In this document: piece after piece, positions 48,038 through 56,169 of the stretch
Numbering within the stretch: the stretch's first letter is position 1
Layout of the letters: the number at the start of each line of letters is the position of its first letter
Assembly (NCBI RefSeq): GCF_905220705.1
Contig: NZ_CAJNAT010000010.1
Span: 1-64,000 of the forward strand
Reading direction: 5' to 3'
From: Paraburkholderia domus
Lineage (GTDB): Bacteria; Pseudomonadota; Gammaproteobacteria; Burkholderiales; Burkholderiaceae
Length of the DNA stretch: 64,000 bases
Program-made: the position numbers and the translations under genes
Notes under the pieces: model-generated
What the model saw: the letters and a program-made list of their open reading frames with translations, nothing else
What the model was told of the DNA's origin: nothing
Database searches by the model: none

Positions 48038-48361
48038 ATGGACTCCTTCTACAAGTACCACGTCTTCTTCTGTCTCAACCAGCGCGACCCCGGCGCGGAG
48101 CGTCCGAGCTGCGCGAATTGCAACGCGCAGGCGATGCAGGAGCACGCGAAAAAACGCGTGAAGCAACTCGGCCTCGCCGGCCCCGGCCAGGTGCGGATCA
48201 ACAAGGCAGGCTGCCTGGAGCGCTGCGAACTGGGCCCGGCGCTCGTCGTGTATCCGGAAGGCGTCTGGTACACGTACGTCGACGAGAGCGACATCGATGA
48301 AATCGTCGATTCGCACCTCGTGAACGGCAAGATCGTCGAGCGTCTGAAAATCGATCAATAA
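48038..48361 (+). CDS. Thioredoxin-like [2Fe-2S] ferredoxin
   Basis: A 107-residue protein with cysteines at 12, 25, 28, 59 and 63; the pattern CxxC (25-28) and GCLERCELGPA (58-66) matches thioredoxin-fold [2Fe-2S] ferredoxins related to NuoE-like modules. It probably transfers electrons in the cytoplasm; partners are unknown. Its stop codon is 8 bases before the following hydrolase gene, so the two are an operon. ATG 48038 gives the family start; no strong ribosome site is seen. Confidence 0.88.
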   Translation: MDSFYKYHVFFCLNQRDPGAERPSCANCNAQAMQEHAKKRVKQLGLAGPGQVRINKAGCLERCELGPALVVYPEGVWYTYVDESDIDEIVDSHLVNGKIVERLKIDQ

Positions 48362-48369
48362 GTCTCGCC

Positions 48370-49014
48370 ATGAACATCCATACGAAGAAGTATTTGATCG
48401 ACGGCCCGGTCGGCAAAATCGAGGTCGCGCTGGATCTGCCCGACGAAATGCGCGAGAACGGCGCCGCGCCGCGCGGCATCGCGCTGGTCGCGCATCCGCA
48501 CCCGCTGTTCGGCGGCACGATGGACAACAAGGTCGCGCAGACGCTCGCGCGCACACTTGTGCAGTTGAACTATGTGACGTACCGCTCGAATTTTCGGGGT
48601 GTCGGCGAGACGCAAGGCGAACATGACGCCGGTATCGGCGAGCGCGATGATCTGCGCGCCGTGCTCGATCACATGCGCGCGCAAGCGGGGCGGGGCGATC
48701 TGCCTCTGGTGCTGGCGGGTTTTTCATTCGGCACCTTTGTGCTGTCGCACGTGGCAGCGAAGTTGCGCGAAGAAGGTCAGGCGATCGAACGGATCGTGTT
48801 CGTCGGCACCGCGGCGAGCCGTTGGGAAGTCGCACCCGTGCCGGAAAACACGCTCGTGATTCACGGCGAAACTGACGAGACCGTTCCCATTCAGTCGGTT
48901 TACGACTGGGCGCGGCCGCAGGAATTGCCGGTCGTGGTGATTCCGGGGGCAGAACATTTTCTGCATCGCAAGCTGCACGTCCTCAAGCGGATCATCGTCG
49001 ACGCATGGCGTTGA
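48370..49014 (+). CDS. Alpha/beta hydrolase, short type
   Basis: A 214-residue cytoplasmic hydrolase with LVAHPHPLFGGTMDNK (oxyanion region, 39-54), SNFRGVGETQGEHD (73-86), the nucleophile Ser119 in AGFSFG, an aspartate in HGETDETVP and a histidine in PGAEHFLHRK. This pattern is widespread in proteobacteria with no established substrate. It is co-transcribed with the ferredoxin-like gene. Confidence 0.87.
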   Translation: MNIHTKKYLIDGPVGKIEVALDLPDEMRENGAAPRGIALVAHPHPLFGGTMDNKVAQTLARTLVQLNYVTYRSNFRGVGETQGEHDAGIGERDDLRAVLDHMRAQAGRGDLPLVLAGFSFGTFVLSHVAAKLREEGQAIERIVFVGTAASRWEVAPVPENTLVIHGETDETVPIQSVYDWARPQELPVVVIPGAEHFLHRKLHVLKRIIVDAWR

Positions 49015-49105
49015 TTAGCCTGCCGCGCGTGTTTTCCGGGGTACAGGTGCGTGAAAACGCAAATTAATCGCCGCCCTTTGGTCAAAGATACCAGGATAGC
49101 GCGCG

Positions 49106-49111
49106 TATAAT
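49106..49111 (+). promoter_or_regulatory. Possible -10 element upstream of the D,D-carboxypeptidase gene
   Basis: A perfect TATAAT stands at 49106. The best -35 candidates, TCAAAG at 49082 (18 bases) or TTGGTC at 49078 (22 bases), are weak. It lies about 225 bases upstream of the start codon, and the region 49112-49335 shows no other feature. Confidence 0.4.
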
Positions 49112-49335
49112 GAGCGCTCTTTTTTGGGCGCAGCATTGCCCACCCGGCAGTTCGCGCGACGCGTAGCTTCTCTCTCGCGCGCAGCGGTGCCGGATGCGAG
49201 GCGTGCTGCGCGAACCGATCGCGTCGCCGGAAGTCCAATGGGCGCCGCGCCGTTTTTACGGCATGACGCCCGCCGACCGGCTCCTCCAAACTGTGCGCCC
49301 TGCGCGCGAAGTATTTTTCCGCACGAATCGACCCT

Positions 49336-50565
49336 ATGCGTTTCTCCACCTCCGGCCGCACGTCATTCCCTTCAGTTTCTTCTTTCGTTCCCCCTACGCT
49401 TAGCCGTGCCGTAACCCTCGGCATCGTGCTGCCGGCCACGCTTGTTGCAAGCACGGCGTTCGCGCAGGTGCCGCCGCCCGCGGTGAACGCGCGCTCGTGG
49501 GTGCTCGTCGACGCCACCAGCAATCAGGTGCTCGCATCGGGCAATGCCGACGAACGCGCCGAGCCGGCCTCGCTGACCAAGCTGATGACCGCGTACCTCG
49601 TCTTCGAAGCACTGCAGACGAAGAAGATCACGATGGACCAGACGATTGAGCCGAGCGAAGCGGTGCGCCGCGTCAAAACCGACGAATCGCGCATGTTCAT
49701 CGAGGCGAACAAGCCGGTGACCGTGCACGATCTGGTGTACGGCATGATCATCCAGTCCGGTAACGACGCGGCGATCGCGCTGGCCGAACTGGTCGGCGGC
49801 AGCGAGTCGCAGTTCGTCAACATGATGAACGCCGAAGCGCAGAAACTCGGCATGACGCACACGCATTTTGCTGACGTGAACGGTATGCCCGACCCGCAGC
49901 ACTACACCACGGCGGGCGACCTCGCGATTCTGTCGGCGCGTCTGATCCGTGACTTCCCCGACTACTACAACATCTTCTCGGTCAAGGAATTCACGTACAA
50001 CAAGATCAAGCAGCCGAACCGCAACCGCCTGCTGTGGATCGATCCGACGGTGGACGGCCTGAAGACTGGTCACACGCAAGCCGCCGGCTATTGCCTGATC
50101 GCCAGCGCGAAGCGTTCGCTGCCGGGCACGACCGACGGCTCGCGCCGTCTCGTCGCGGTGATGATGGGCGAGACCAAGGAACACGACCGCGTGCAGGACG
50201 CACTGAAGATGCTGAACTACGGCTACACCGCGTATGACACGGTGCGGCTGTACAAGGCGAACCAGGTGGTCGGCACGCCGCGCGTCTACAAGGGTGCGCA
50301 GGACACCGTGCAGATCGGCGTGAAGGGCGATCAGTACATCACCTTGCCGAAGGGCATGGGCGACAAAGCGAAGCCGCAGATCGAGCAGATCGATCCGCTG
50401 ATCGCACCGATCGCGAACGGTCAGCAGGTCGGCACGGCGAAGCTGGTCGCCGACGGCAAGGTGCTGGCGCAATTCCCGATCGTCGCGCTGCAGGCTGTAC
50501 CGCAAGCCGGCGTGGTCGGCCGCGTGTGGGATTCGCTGATGCTGATGTTCAACAAGAAGAAGTAA
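49336..50565 (+). CDS. D-alanyl-D-alanine carboxypeptidase (penicillin-binding protein 5/6 type)
   Basis: A 409-residue periplasmic enzyme trimming the terminal D-Ala from peptidoglycan stem peptides. The signal sequence runs to about residue 43. Catalytic motifs: SLTK (Ser79, Lys82), SGN (141-143) and KTG (243-245). A C-terminal domain of about 120 residues ends with the amphipathic segment VGRVWDSLMLMFNKKK that anchors such proteins to the membrane. It lies 13 bases before the D-amino acid transaminase gene and leads the dac-dat-ybeD group. Confidence 0.94.
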   Translation: MRFSTSGRTSFPSVSSFVPPTLSRAVTLGIVLPATLVASTAFAQVPPPAVNARSWVLVDATSNQVLASGNADERAEPASLTKLMTAYLVFEALQTKKITMDQTIEPSEAVRRVKTDESRMFIEANKPVTVHDLVYGMIIQSGNDAAIALAELVGGSESQFVNMMNAEAQKLGMTHTHFADVNGMPDPQHYTTAGDLAILSARLIRDFPDYYNIFSVKEFTYNKIKQPNRNRLLWIDPTVDGLKTGHTQAAGYCLIASAKRSLPGTTDGSRRLVAVMMGETKEHDRVQDALKMLNYGYTAYDTVRLYKANQVVGTPRVYKGAQDTVQIGVKGDQYITLPKGMGDKAKPQIEQIDPLIAPIANGQQVGTAKLVADGKVLAQFPIVALQAVPQAGVVGRVWDSLMLMFNKKK

Positions 50566-50578
50566 GAGTCCGATTGCG

Positions 50579-51544
50579 ATGACCGCTGTTTCCGATGTTT
50601 CGCTCGACCCGATCGTTTATCTGAACGGCGAGCTGGTGCCCTTGTCCGAAGCGCGCGTGCCGGTTCTCGACCGCGGCTTTATTTTCGGCGACGGCATTTA
50701 CGAAGTCGCGCCGCTGTATCCCCACGCGGGCGGCCGGACGGCGTTTCGCTTCAGGCATCATCTGGCGCGCCTCGCGCGTTCGCTGGACAAGATCGGCATC
50801 GTCAATCCGTTCGACGCCGCCGGCTGGCGCGAGCTGATCGACCGCGTGGTCGCGGCCAATGAGGCGGATGCAGGCCTGCGCGCCGATCAGGACGCGATTG
50901 CCTACGTTCAGATCACACGGGGCGTCGCAAAGCGCGGTCACGCGTTCCCGGCAGGCATCCAGCCGACCGTGTTCGTGATGGTCACGCCGCTGAACCTGCC
51001 GGGCGCAGCGCAACGCGCGCAGGGCGTGCGCTGCGTCACCGCTGAAGACCGTCGCTGGCTGAATTGCGACATCAAATCGGTGTCGCTGCTCGGCAACGTT
51101 CTGATGGCGCAGTACGCGGCCGAAAACGACGCGTTCGAGACGATCCAGTTTCGCGACGGCATGCTGACCGAGGGTTCGTCTTCGAATGTCTGGATGGTGA
51201 AGGACGGCGTGATGTATGCGCCGCCGCGCAGCCACAAGATTCTCGAAGGGATTCGCTACGGGCTGATCGAGGAGCTGACGGGCGAATGCGCCATCCGCTT
51301 CGAAGCGCGCGAGATCGCCGAAGCCGAGTTGCGGGCAGCCGACGAGATTATCGTCAGCTCCGCCACCAAGGAAGTGCTGCCGGTTACCCAACTCGATGAT
51401 CAGCCGGTTGGTGACGGCAAGCCGGGCGCGGTGTTTGCAGCGTTGTACGCTGCCTATCAGCGTGCCAAGGCCAAGGAAGCGCAAGAAGCGCACGAAGCGC
51501 AGCAAGGAGTAGAAAGTGAATCCCGCGAAAGAGTCATTGCTTGA
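50579..51544 (+). CDS. D-amino acid aminotransferase (class IV)
   Basis: PLP-dependent class IV aminotransferase of 321 residues. The PLP lysine is Lys166 in NCDIKSVSLLGN; DRGFIFGDGIYEV (31-43) and the late TEGSSSNVW are characteristic. The pattern fits D-alanine/D-glutamate transaminases, which fits peptidoglycan precursor metabolism beside the carboxypeptidase gene. The last 25 residues (KAKEAQEAHEAQQGVE...) are low-complexity, encoded by three imperfect 9-base repeats, and overlap the start of ybeD by 29 bases. Confidence 0.9.
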   Translation: MTAVSDVSLDPIVYLNGELVPLSEARVPVLDRGFIFGDGIYEVAPLYPHAGGRTAFRFRHHLARLARSLDKIGIVNPFDAAGWRELIDRVVAANEADAGLRADQDAIAYVQITRGVAKRGHAFPAGIQPTVFVMVTPLNLPGAAQRAQGVRCVTAEDRRWLNCDIKSVSLLGNVLMAQYAAENDAFETIQFRDGMLTEGSSSNVWMVKDGVMYAPPRSHKILEGIRYGLIEELTGECAIRFEAREIAEAELRAADEIIVSSATKEVLPVTQLDDQPVGDGKPGAVFAALYAAYQRAKAKEAQEAHEAQQGVESESRERVIA

Positions 51545-51785
51545 ATTTCCGTGCGACTTTCCCATCAAGATCATGGGCAAGTCGCATCCCGAGTTCGCCG
51601 AGACGATGGTCACGGTAGTTCGGCAGTTCGATAACGAAGTCGATCCCGAGCGCGTCGAAACGCGACCATCCAGTGGTGGCAATTACACCGGTTTGACGGT
51701 GACCGTGCGCGCGACGAGCCAGGCGCAGCTCGACGATATCTACCGCGCGCTCACCGGCCATCCGATGGTGAAAGTGGTGCTTTAG
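51516..51785 (+). CDS. ybeD: YbeD family (DUF493) protein
   Basis: A small conserved cytoplasmic protein of 89 residues, FPCDFPIKIMGK at the start and GGNYTGLTVTVRATSQAQLDDIYRALTGHPMVKVVL at the end match DUF493. The fold resembles a regulatory ACT-like domain; the role is unknown. The start is GTG at 51516, with AGGAG six bases upstream and inside the previous gene. In many proteobacteria ybeD sits directly before lipB; here a regulator pair has been inserted between them. Confidence 0.9.
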   Translation: MNPAKESLLEFPCDFPIKIMGKSHPEFAETMVTVVRQFDNEVDPERVETRPSSGGNYTGLTVTVRATSQAQLDDIYRALTGHPMVKVVL

Positions 51786-51856
51786 CACACTGTCCGAGCA
51801 GGCGCCGACTTTGACTTTGGCGCCCGCACTGCAGGCCGTGCCACTGATGCCTCGTT

Positions 51857-52825
51857 TTACGGCGTGACGCGCAATGCGTCCGCCGTTAGATCGGCGCTTG
51901 CCGCGGGCCCTATCTCGCAAGCCCGCTCGAAAAGCTGTTTGAACCGTCCCACTTCTTCGAATACCCAATCGCGGAACGCCTTGACTCGCGCGGTTTCGAG
52001 CATCTGCGGCTGGCAGATGAAGTAGTACTGCCACGGGCTCGGTCCATCCACATCGAACAGCCGCACCAGGCGGCCTGCTGCGATCTCATGCATCGCCAGC
52101 GAGCGGCGTGTGAGCGCGATCCCCTGACCGTCGATGGCCGCCTGCAGCAGATTCGACGAATCCTGATACAACACGCCACGCTTCGGCTCTGGCCAGTCGG
52201 CGAGCCCCGCGGCGTCGAACCACGGGCGCCAGAGTTCGTCGTCCGAGCGCAGCAGCGGGACTTTGGCCAGATCGGCCGGCGTTTGCGGCAGCTTGCCGCC
52301 GTTGAAATTCGGCGCACAGGCCGGAAAGAAGATTTCCTCCAGCAGCAACTCCGCGTGCAGCCCCGAATATTTGCCGTAGCCGAAGCGGATTGCCACGTCG
52401 ACATCGTCGCGCGCGAAGTCCGTGAGCGCGTTAGTGGACAGCAGTTCGAGGTCCCACTGGGGATGCGCCTCGATAAAGCTGCCGATGCGCGGCGTCACCC
52501 AGCGCGCCGCAAACGATGACAGCATGGACACGACAAGGCGCCGCTCGCGGTCGCCGGCGCGGATTTCGCGAGTGGCGTCGACAAGCGCCGTCAGCGCGCT
52601 GCGCACGCGCGTGGCATAGCGGCGGCCCGTGTCCGTGAGCCGGACACGCTTGCCGTCGCGGGCGAACAGTGTGATGCCCAACTCCGCCTCAAGCGCGCGG
52701 ATCTGGTGACTGACAGCGCCGTGCGTGACGAACAGTTCGTCGGCGGCGCGCGAGAAGCTCTCGTGGCGGGCAGCGGCTTCGAATGCTTTGATGGCATTCA
52801 GCGGAGGGAGTTGCCGGAGGTCCAT
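51857..52825 (-). CDS. LysR-family regulator (GcvA-like)
   Basis: A 322-residue LysR regulator: winged helix at about 1-60 (LPPLNAIKAFEAAARHESFSRAADEL, THGAVSHQIRALE) and a periplasmic-binding-type effector domain. The N-terminal residues and length resemble GcvA, the glycine-cleavage regulator, but also many AmpR-like paralogues, so the target is not known. ATG 52825 is used; a GTG at 52840 is possible. It is divergent from the DUF2917 gene, so that gene is its likely target, and both interrupt the dac-ybeD/lipB order. Confidence 0.88.
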   Translation of the reverse strand: MDLRQLPPLNAIKAFEAAARHESFSRAADELFVTHGAVSHQIRALEAELGITLFARDGKRVRLTDTGRRYATRVRSALTALVDATREIRAGDRERRLVVSMLSSFAARWVTPRIGSFIEAHPQWDLELLSTNALTDFARDDVDVAIRFGYGKYSGLHAELLLEEIFFPACAPNFNGGKLPQTPADLAKVPLLRSDDELWRPWFDAAGLADWPEPKRGVLYQDSSNLLQAAIDGQGIALTRRSLAMHEIAAGRLVRLFDVDGPSPWQYYFICQPQMLETARVKAFRDWVFEEVGRFKQLFERACEIGPAASADLTADALRVTP

Positions 52826-52876
52826 CGCAATATTTCTCACATAGAGGTGAAAATAGATCGTTTTGCGTAAACCCTT

Positions 52877-52896
52877 GCTACACCTACGATTGTAGC
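52877..52896. promoter_or_regulatory. Palindromic site in the LysR/DUF2917 intergenic region
   Basis: GCTAC and GTAGC flank ten bases, a plausible LysR-type operator between divergent genes. It overlaps the expected promoter of the DUF2917 gene, about 28 bases before its start codon. Confidence 0.45.
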
Positions 52897-52923
52897 CATG
52901 AAACGAACTTTGGCGAGGGCATC

Positions 52924-53250
52924 ATGCGAGAAATTTCCTCTAGCATCGGGTTTGAAATCCGCAACGGCGAAACCATTCCTATGAAGGTGGCACGCAGCAC
53001 CAAGCTGGTCGTGCACGGCGGCGCGGTGTGGGTCACGCGCAGCGACGACACGGAAGACTACTGGCTGCAGCCCGGCCACACGCTGCGGCTGCGGCGCGGT
53101 GAACGGTTGTGGTTGAGCGCCGAGGGCAGCACGCATGCGAAAGTCGCGTTTTCGGTGCCGACGCGTTGCGATGAACGTGCGCTGAACTGGCTCGCGCGGG
53201 TCGGCGAACGGCTGGCGGCCCGCATGCGTGGAGGTTGGCGCACGGTGTGA
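52924..53250 (+). CDS. DUF2917 family protein
   Basis: A 108-residue protein matching DUF2917 (LVVHGGAVWVTRSDDTEDYWLQPGHTLRLRRGERLWLSAEG, about 29-70), a small beta-sandwich of cupin-like appearance. Function unknown. A GAGGG lies upstream of the ATG at 52924. Transcribed divergently from the adjacent LysR gene, a pairing seen repeatedly with this family in Burkholderia, which suggests local regulation. Confidence 0.85.
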   Translation: MREISSSIGFEIRNGETIPMKVARSTKLVVHGGAVWVTRSDDTEDYWLQPGHTLRLRRGERLWLSAEGSTHAKVAFSVPTRCDERALNWLARVGERLAARMRGGWRTV

Positions 53251-53391
53251 GCGCGGGCGGTGCCGTGACGCGATCACGGACCGCCACTGCAACTGGGCGG
53301 CGCGCGGGTGGGAAACGAACCTGCAACGCGACGCTAGCCAATACCGGCGCGTCCGGCGGAGATTCCCATATTTCGGTAAACTGCCGGGATC

Positions 53392-54117
53392 ATGTGTACC
53401 ACCCCGGTTTCCCCGTCTCCCTTGCCCGCCACGGCGCCGCTTACGCTGCGCTGGCTTGGCAGCGAACCTTACGAAGCCAGTTTCGACGCGATGCGCGCGT
53501 TTACCGACGCGCGCACTGCCGATACACCCGACGAAATCTGGCTGGTCGAACACCCTCCCGTCTTTACGCTCGGCCAGGCCGGCGACCCGGCGCATCTATT
53601 GGCCGCCGATAGCGGCATTCCGCTTGTCAAGGTCGACCGGGGCGGGCAGATCACGTATCACGGGCCCGGACAGGTGGTTGCCTACCTGCTGCTGGACCTG
53701 CGCCGACGCAAGCTGATGGTGCGCGAGATGGTCACGCGGATCGAGCAGGCCGTGATCGACACCCTCGCGGCGTATAATCTCGCCGGAGAACGCAAGGCGG
53801 GCGCCCCCGGTATCTACGTGGCGCCCGGGCCGGACGCCGGGCTGCACGCCGGCGCCAAGATCGCCGCGCTGGGTCTGAAAATCCGCAACGGCTGCAGCTA
53901 TCACGGCGTGAGCCTGAATGTGAACATGGATTTGAAGCCGTTTCTGGCCATCAATCCGTGTGGCTACGCGGGGCTCGAAACGGTCGATATGGCAACGCTG
54001 GGCGTTGCCGCCGGCTGGGACGACGTGGCCCGTACCTTTGCAGCACGCCTCACCGCAAACCTCGACGGCAGTCCCGCGGCCGTCGCCCAACCGCAGGCCG
54101 GTGCTCTCACCACCTGA
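53392..54117 (+). CDS. lipB: Octanoyltransferase LipB
   Basis: Transfers octanoate from acyl carrier protein to lipoyl domains. RGGQITYHGPGQ is at 83-94; the catalytic dyad is Lys156 in AGAKIAALG and Cys190 in AINPCGY. At 241 residues it is full length with a slightly longer N-terminus. ATG 53392 begins a proline-rich leader that lacks a signal function. It precedes lipA by 13 bases. Confidence 0.95.
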   Translation: MCTTPVSPSPLPATAPLTLRWLGSEPYEASFDAMRAFTDARTADTPDEIWLVEHPPVFTLGQAGDPAHLLAADSGIPLVKVDRGGQITYHGPGQVVAYLLLDLRRRKLMVREMVTRIEQAVIDTLAAYNLAGERKAGAPGIYVAPGPDAGLHAGAKIAALGLKIRNGCSYHGVSLNVNMDLKPFLAINPCGYAGLETVDMATLGVAAGWDDVARTFAARLTANLDGSPAAVAQPQAGALTT

Positions 54118-54130
54118 CTGGACCGAACGA

Positions 54131-55138
54131 ATGACTGACGTTACCGCGAACCTCGCAGCTTCTCCCGCACCCGATGCCGTGCCGGCTTCCGCCGCTGCCT
54201 ACGACGCCACCGCGAAGCAGAAGGCGCAAGCCAAGACCGCCCGTATTCCGATCAAGATCGTCCCGATCGAAAAGCTGAAAAAGCCGGACTGGATCCGCGT
54301 CAAAGCGGCCACCGGCAATTCGCGCTTCTACGAAATCAAGCAGATTCTGCGTGAGCACAACCTGCACACGGTGTGCGAGGAAGCGAGCTGTCCGAACATC
54401 GGCGAATGCTTCGGCAAGGGCACCGCGACGTTCATGATCATGGGCGACAAGTGCACGCGCCGTTGCCCGTTCTGCGACGTCGGCCACGGCCGCCCCGATC
54501 CGCTCGACGTGGATGAGCCGGGCAATCTGGCACGCACCATCGCCGCGCTGAAGCTGAAGTACGTGGTGATCACGAGCGTCGACCGTGACGATTTGCGCGA
54601 CGGCGGCGCGGCTCACTTTGTGGAATGTATCCGTCAGACGCGCGAATTGTCGCCGGAAACACGCATTGAAATTCTGACGCCGGACTTCCGCGGCCGTCTG
54701 GATCGCGCGATCGGCATTTTGAACGCCGCACCGCCCGATGTGATGAACCACAACCTCGAAACGGTACCGCGTCTGTACAAGGAAGCGCGCCCGGGTTCGG
54801 ACTACGCGCATTCGCTGAAGCTGCTGAAGGACTTCAAGGCGCTGCATCCAGACGTCGCGACCAAGTCAGGCCTGATGGTCGGCCTCGGTGAAACCGAAGA
54901 AGAAATCCTGCAGGTGATGCGCGATCTGCGCGAACACAATGTGGACATGCTGACGATCGGCCAGTATCTGCAACCGTCGGAACACCATCTGCCGGTGCGC
55001 TCATACGTGCATCCGGACACGTTCAAGATGTACGAAGAAGAAGCGTACAAGATGGGCTTCACGCACGCCGCGGTGGGCGCGATGGTTCGCTCGAGCTACC
55101 ACGCTGACTTGCAGGCGCATGGAGCAGGGGTGGTTTGA
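54131..55138 (+). CDS. lipA: Lipoyl synthase LipA
   Basis: Radical-SAM enzyme inserting two sulfurs into octanoyl chains. The auxiliary cluster ligands are Cys82, Cys87 and Cys93 (VCEEASCPNIGEC) and the radical-SAM cluster is Cys108, Cys112, Cys115 (CTRRCPFC). Length 335, with an alanine-rich N-terminal 50 residues of variable type. The C-terminus carries the conserved RSSYHAD serine. It is the last gene of the lip group and is followed by a strong bidirectional terminator. Confidence 0.96.
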   Translation: MTDVTANLAASPAPDAVPASAAAYDATAKQKAQAKTARIPIKIVPIEKLKKPDWIRVKAATGNSRFYEIKQILREHNLHTVCEEASCPNIGECFGKGTATFMIMGDKCTRRCPFCDVGHGRPDPLDVDEPGNLARTIAALKLKYVVITSVDRDDLRDGGAAHFVECIRQTRELSPETRIEILTPDFRGRLDRAIGILNAAPPDVMNHNLETVPRLYKEARPGSDYAHSLKLLKDFKALHPDVATKSGLMVGLGETEEEILQVMRDLREHNVDMLTIGQYLQPSEHHLPVRSYVHPDTFKMYEEEAYKMGFTHAAVGAMVRSSYHADLQAHGAGVV

Positions 55139-55165
55139 CTGGTTTAGACGGAGTCGTTGTCTGAA

Positions 55166-55203
55166 GAACAAAGCCCGCACTTGTTGCGGGCTTTGTTCTT
55201 TTT
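55166..55203. terminator. Bidirectional terminator after lipA
   Basis: GAACAAAGCCCGCA and TGCGGGCTTTGTTC make a 14-bp perfect stem over five bases, followed by TTTTT on the plus strand. Beyond it lies the minus-strand small membrane protein gene, which it may also terminate. Confidence 0.92.
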
Positions 55204-55256
55204 GGCACGCGGGTTTTTGCCGCCCGAGTCATGCATTGGCGGTCTACCCGCGCGAG

Positions 55257-55391
55257 TTACCTGTAATGCCGTGCGAGCAGCATGCAAATCGAGGCGAGCG
55301 TTCCACCGATGATCGTGAAGGGGTACATGAAGAAGATAAAGCGCTCGCGAAATGCGCGGTTCTCGATGACATAGTCGATCAGATTGGGCAT
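55257..55391 (-). CDS. Small membrane protein, 44 residues
   Basis: A short gene on the minus strand, read directly from the bases: MPNLIDYVIENRAFRERF, then FIFFMYPFTIIGGTLASICMLL, then ARHYR. A charged amphipathic N-terminus precedes one transmembrane helix with a cytoplasmic-like basic end. The ATG at 55391 has GGGAG five to seven bases upstream. No family recognised. Its strong ribosome site, membrane helix and position before the lipA terminator support it as real; two longer alternative frames in this stretch have no such features. Confidence 0.65.
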   Translation of the reverse strand: MPNLIDYVIENRAFRERFIFFMYPFTIIGGTLASICMLLARHYR

Positions 55392-55446
55392 GTGGGTTCT
55401 CCCTGTGAGGCACGGTGAAAAGTATAGCTCAGCGGTTGAAAATTAT

Positions 55447-55893
55447 TTAGGTTAACGAATAATGAGATATGGAGAAAGAGGTCGAAACGATTGCCGTCAT
55501 CAACAGTGAAAGCCATATCAGTCCTCGGTCACGGGTTATCTCGCTGGCGTCATATACCTGGCGGGATGCCGCATCGGCTGCGGCGAACGACACGAGTATG
55601 GACGCTGCAACGATAAGCAGCACGTGCCAGAGTAGTCCTGCCAACATGAAAGCAAGCATGCTGTTTGTCGACGCTTCGCTCAACGCGCAACCGATCTCAT
55701 AGCAAGCGCTGGCGCACATCGAAATGACGACCCATAGTAACTGTCCGTCCCGAATGGCCTTTGTTGCAATGCCTTTCGACGCGTGCCGATAGAATCGCGA
55801 AAAGCTCAACAAGGGCAGCAGGGCGATCGGCGCGAACACCGGTACGCCGACACTAAAAAACAACCAACTCAAGCGGCTAAGTAGAACGATCAT
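55447..55893 (-). CDS. Hypothetical membrane protein
   Basis: A 148-residue protein with about four hydrophobic segments (around 5-30, 50-75, 80-102 and 125-145), separated by short basic loops such as RFYRHASKGIATKAIRDG. No domain recognised. The region has lower GC than its neighbours, notably the 3' end and the gap after it, and the ATG at 55893 lacks a good ribosome site, so the start is uncertain. It could be an acquired gene or an old local gene under weak selection. Confidence 0.5.
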   Translation of the reverse strand: MIVLLSRLSWLFFSVGVPVFAPIALLPLLSFSRFYRHASKGIATKAIRDGQLLWVVISMCASACYEIGCALSEASTNSMLAFMLAGLLWHVLLIVAASILVSFAAADAASRQVYDASEITRDRGLIWLSLLMTAIVSTSFSISHYSLT

Positions 55894-56123
55894 AGGAATA
55901 CTGAAGTGTGGGCAATGCAGAGATCATCCCGCTGCGCTCAATGCTCGGTCAATCCGCCGAACGGCCAGCTTGCGCTAAGGCACCCCAATCCATAATCATT
56001 CGCTAGAAGCCACTCACCGCCCATCGCAACAGTCGTGCCGATCCAACTCAACGTGAAAAGCAATGCTCGAACAGCGTCATTAGCAATCGTGGATTAATTA
56101 GAACCGCCGCCGGATAAACTCCC

Positions 56124-56129
56124 TATAGT
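56124..56129 (+). promoter_or_regulatory. Possible -10 element of the taurine operon
   Basis: TATAGT at 56124 lies 46 bases before the tauA start codon in an otherwise featureless 276-base gap. No convincing -35 box is visible, as expected for a CysB-type activated promoter, but no CysB site was identified either. Confidence 0.35.
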
Positions 56130-56169
56130 CGAAAGCCTCCCAGACAATACCCACCAAAGGGGCTTCTCG

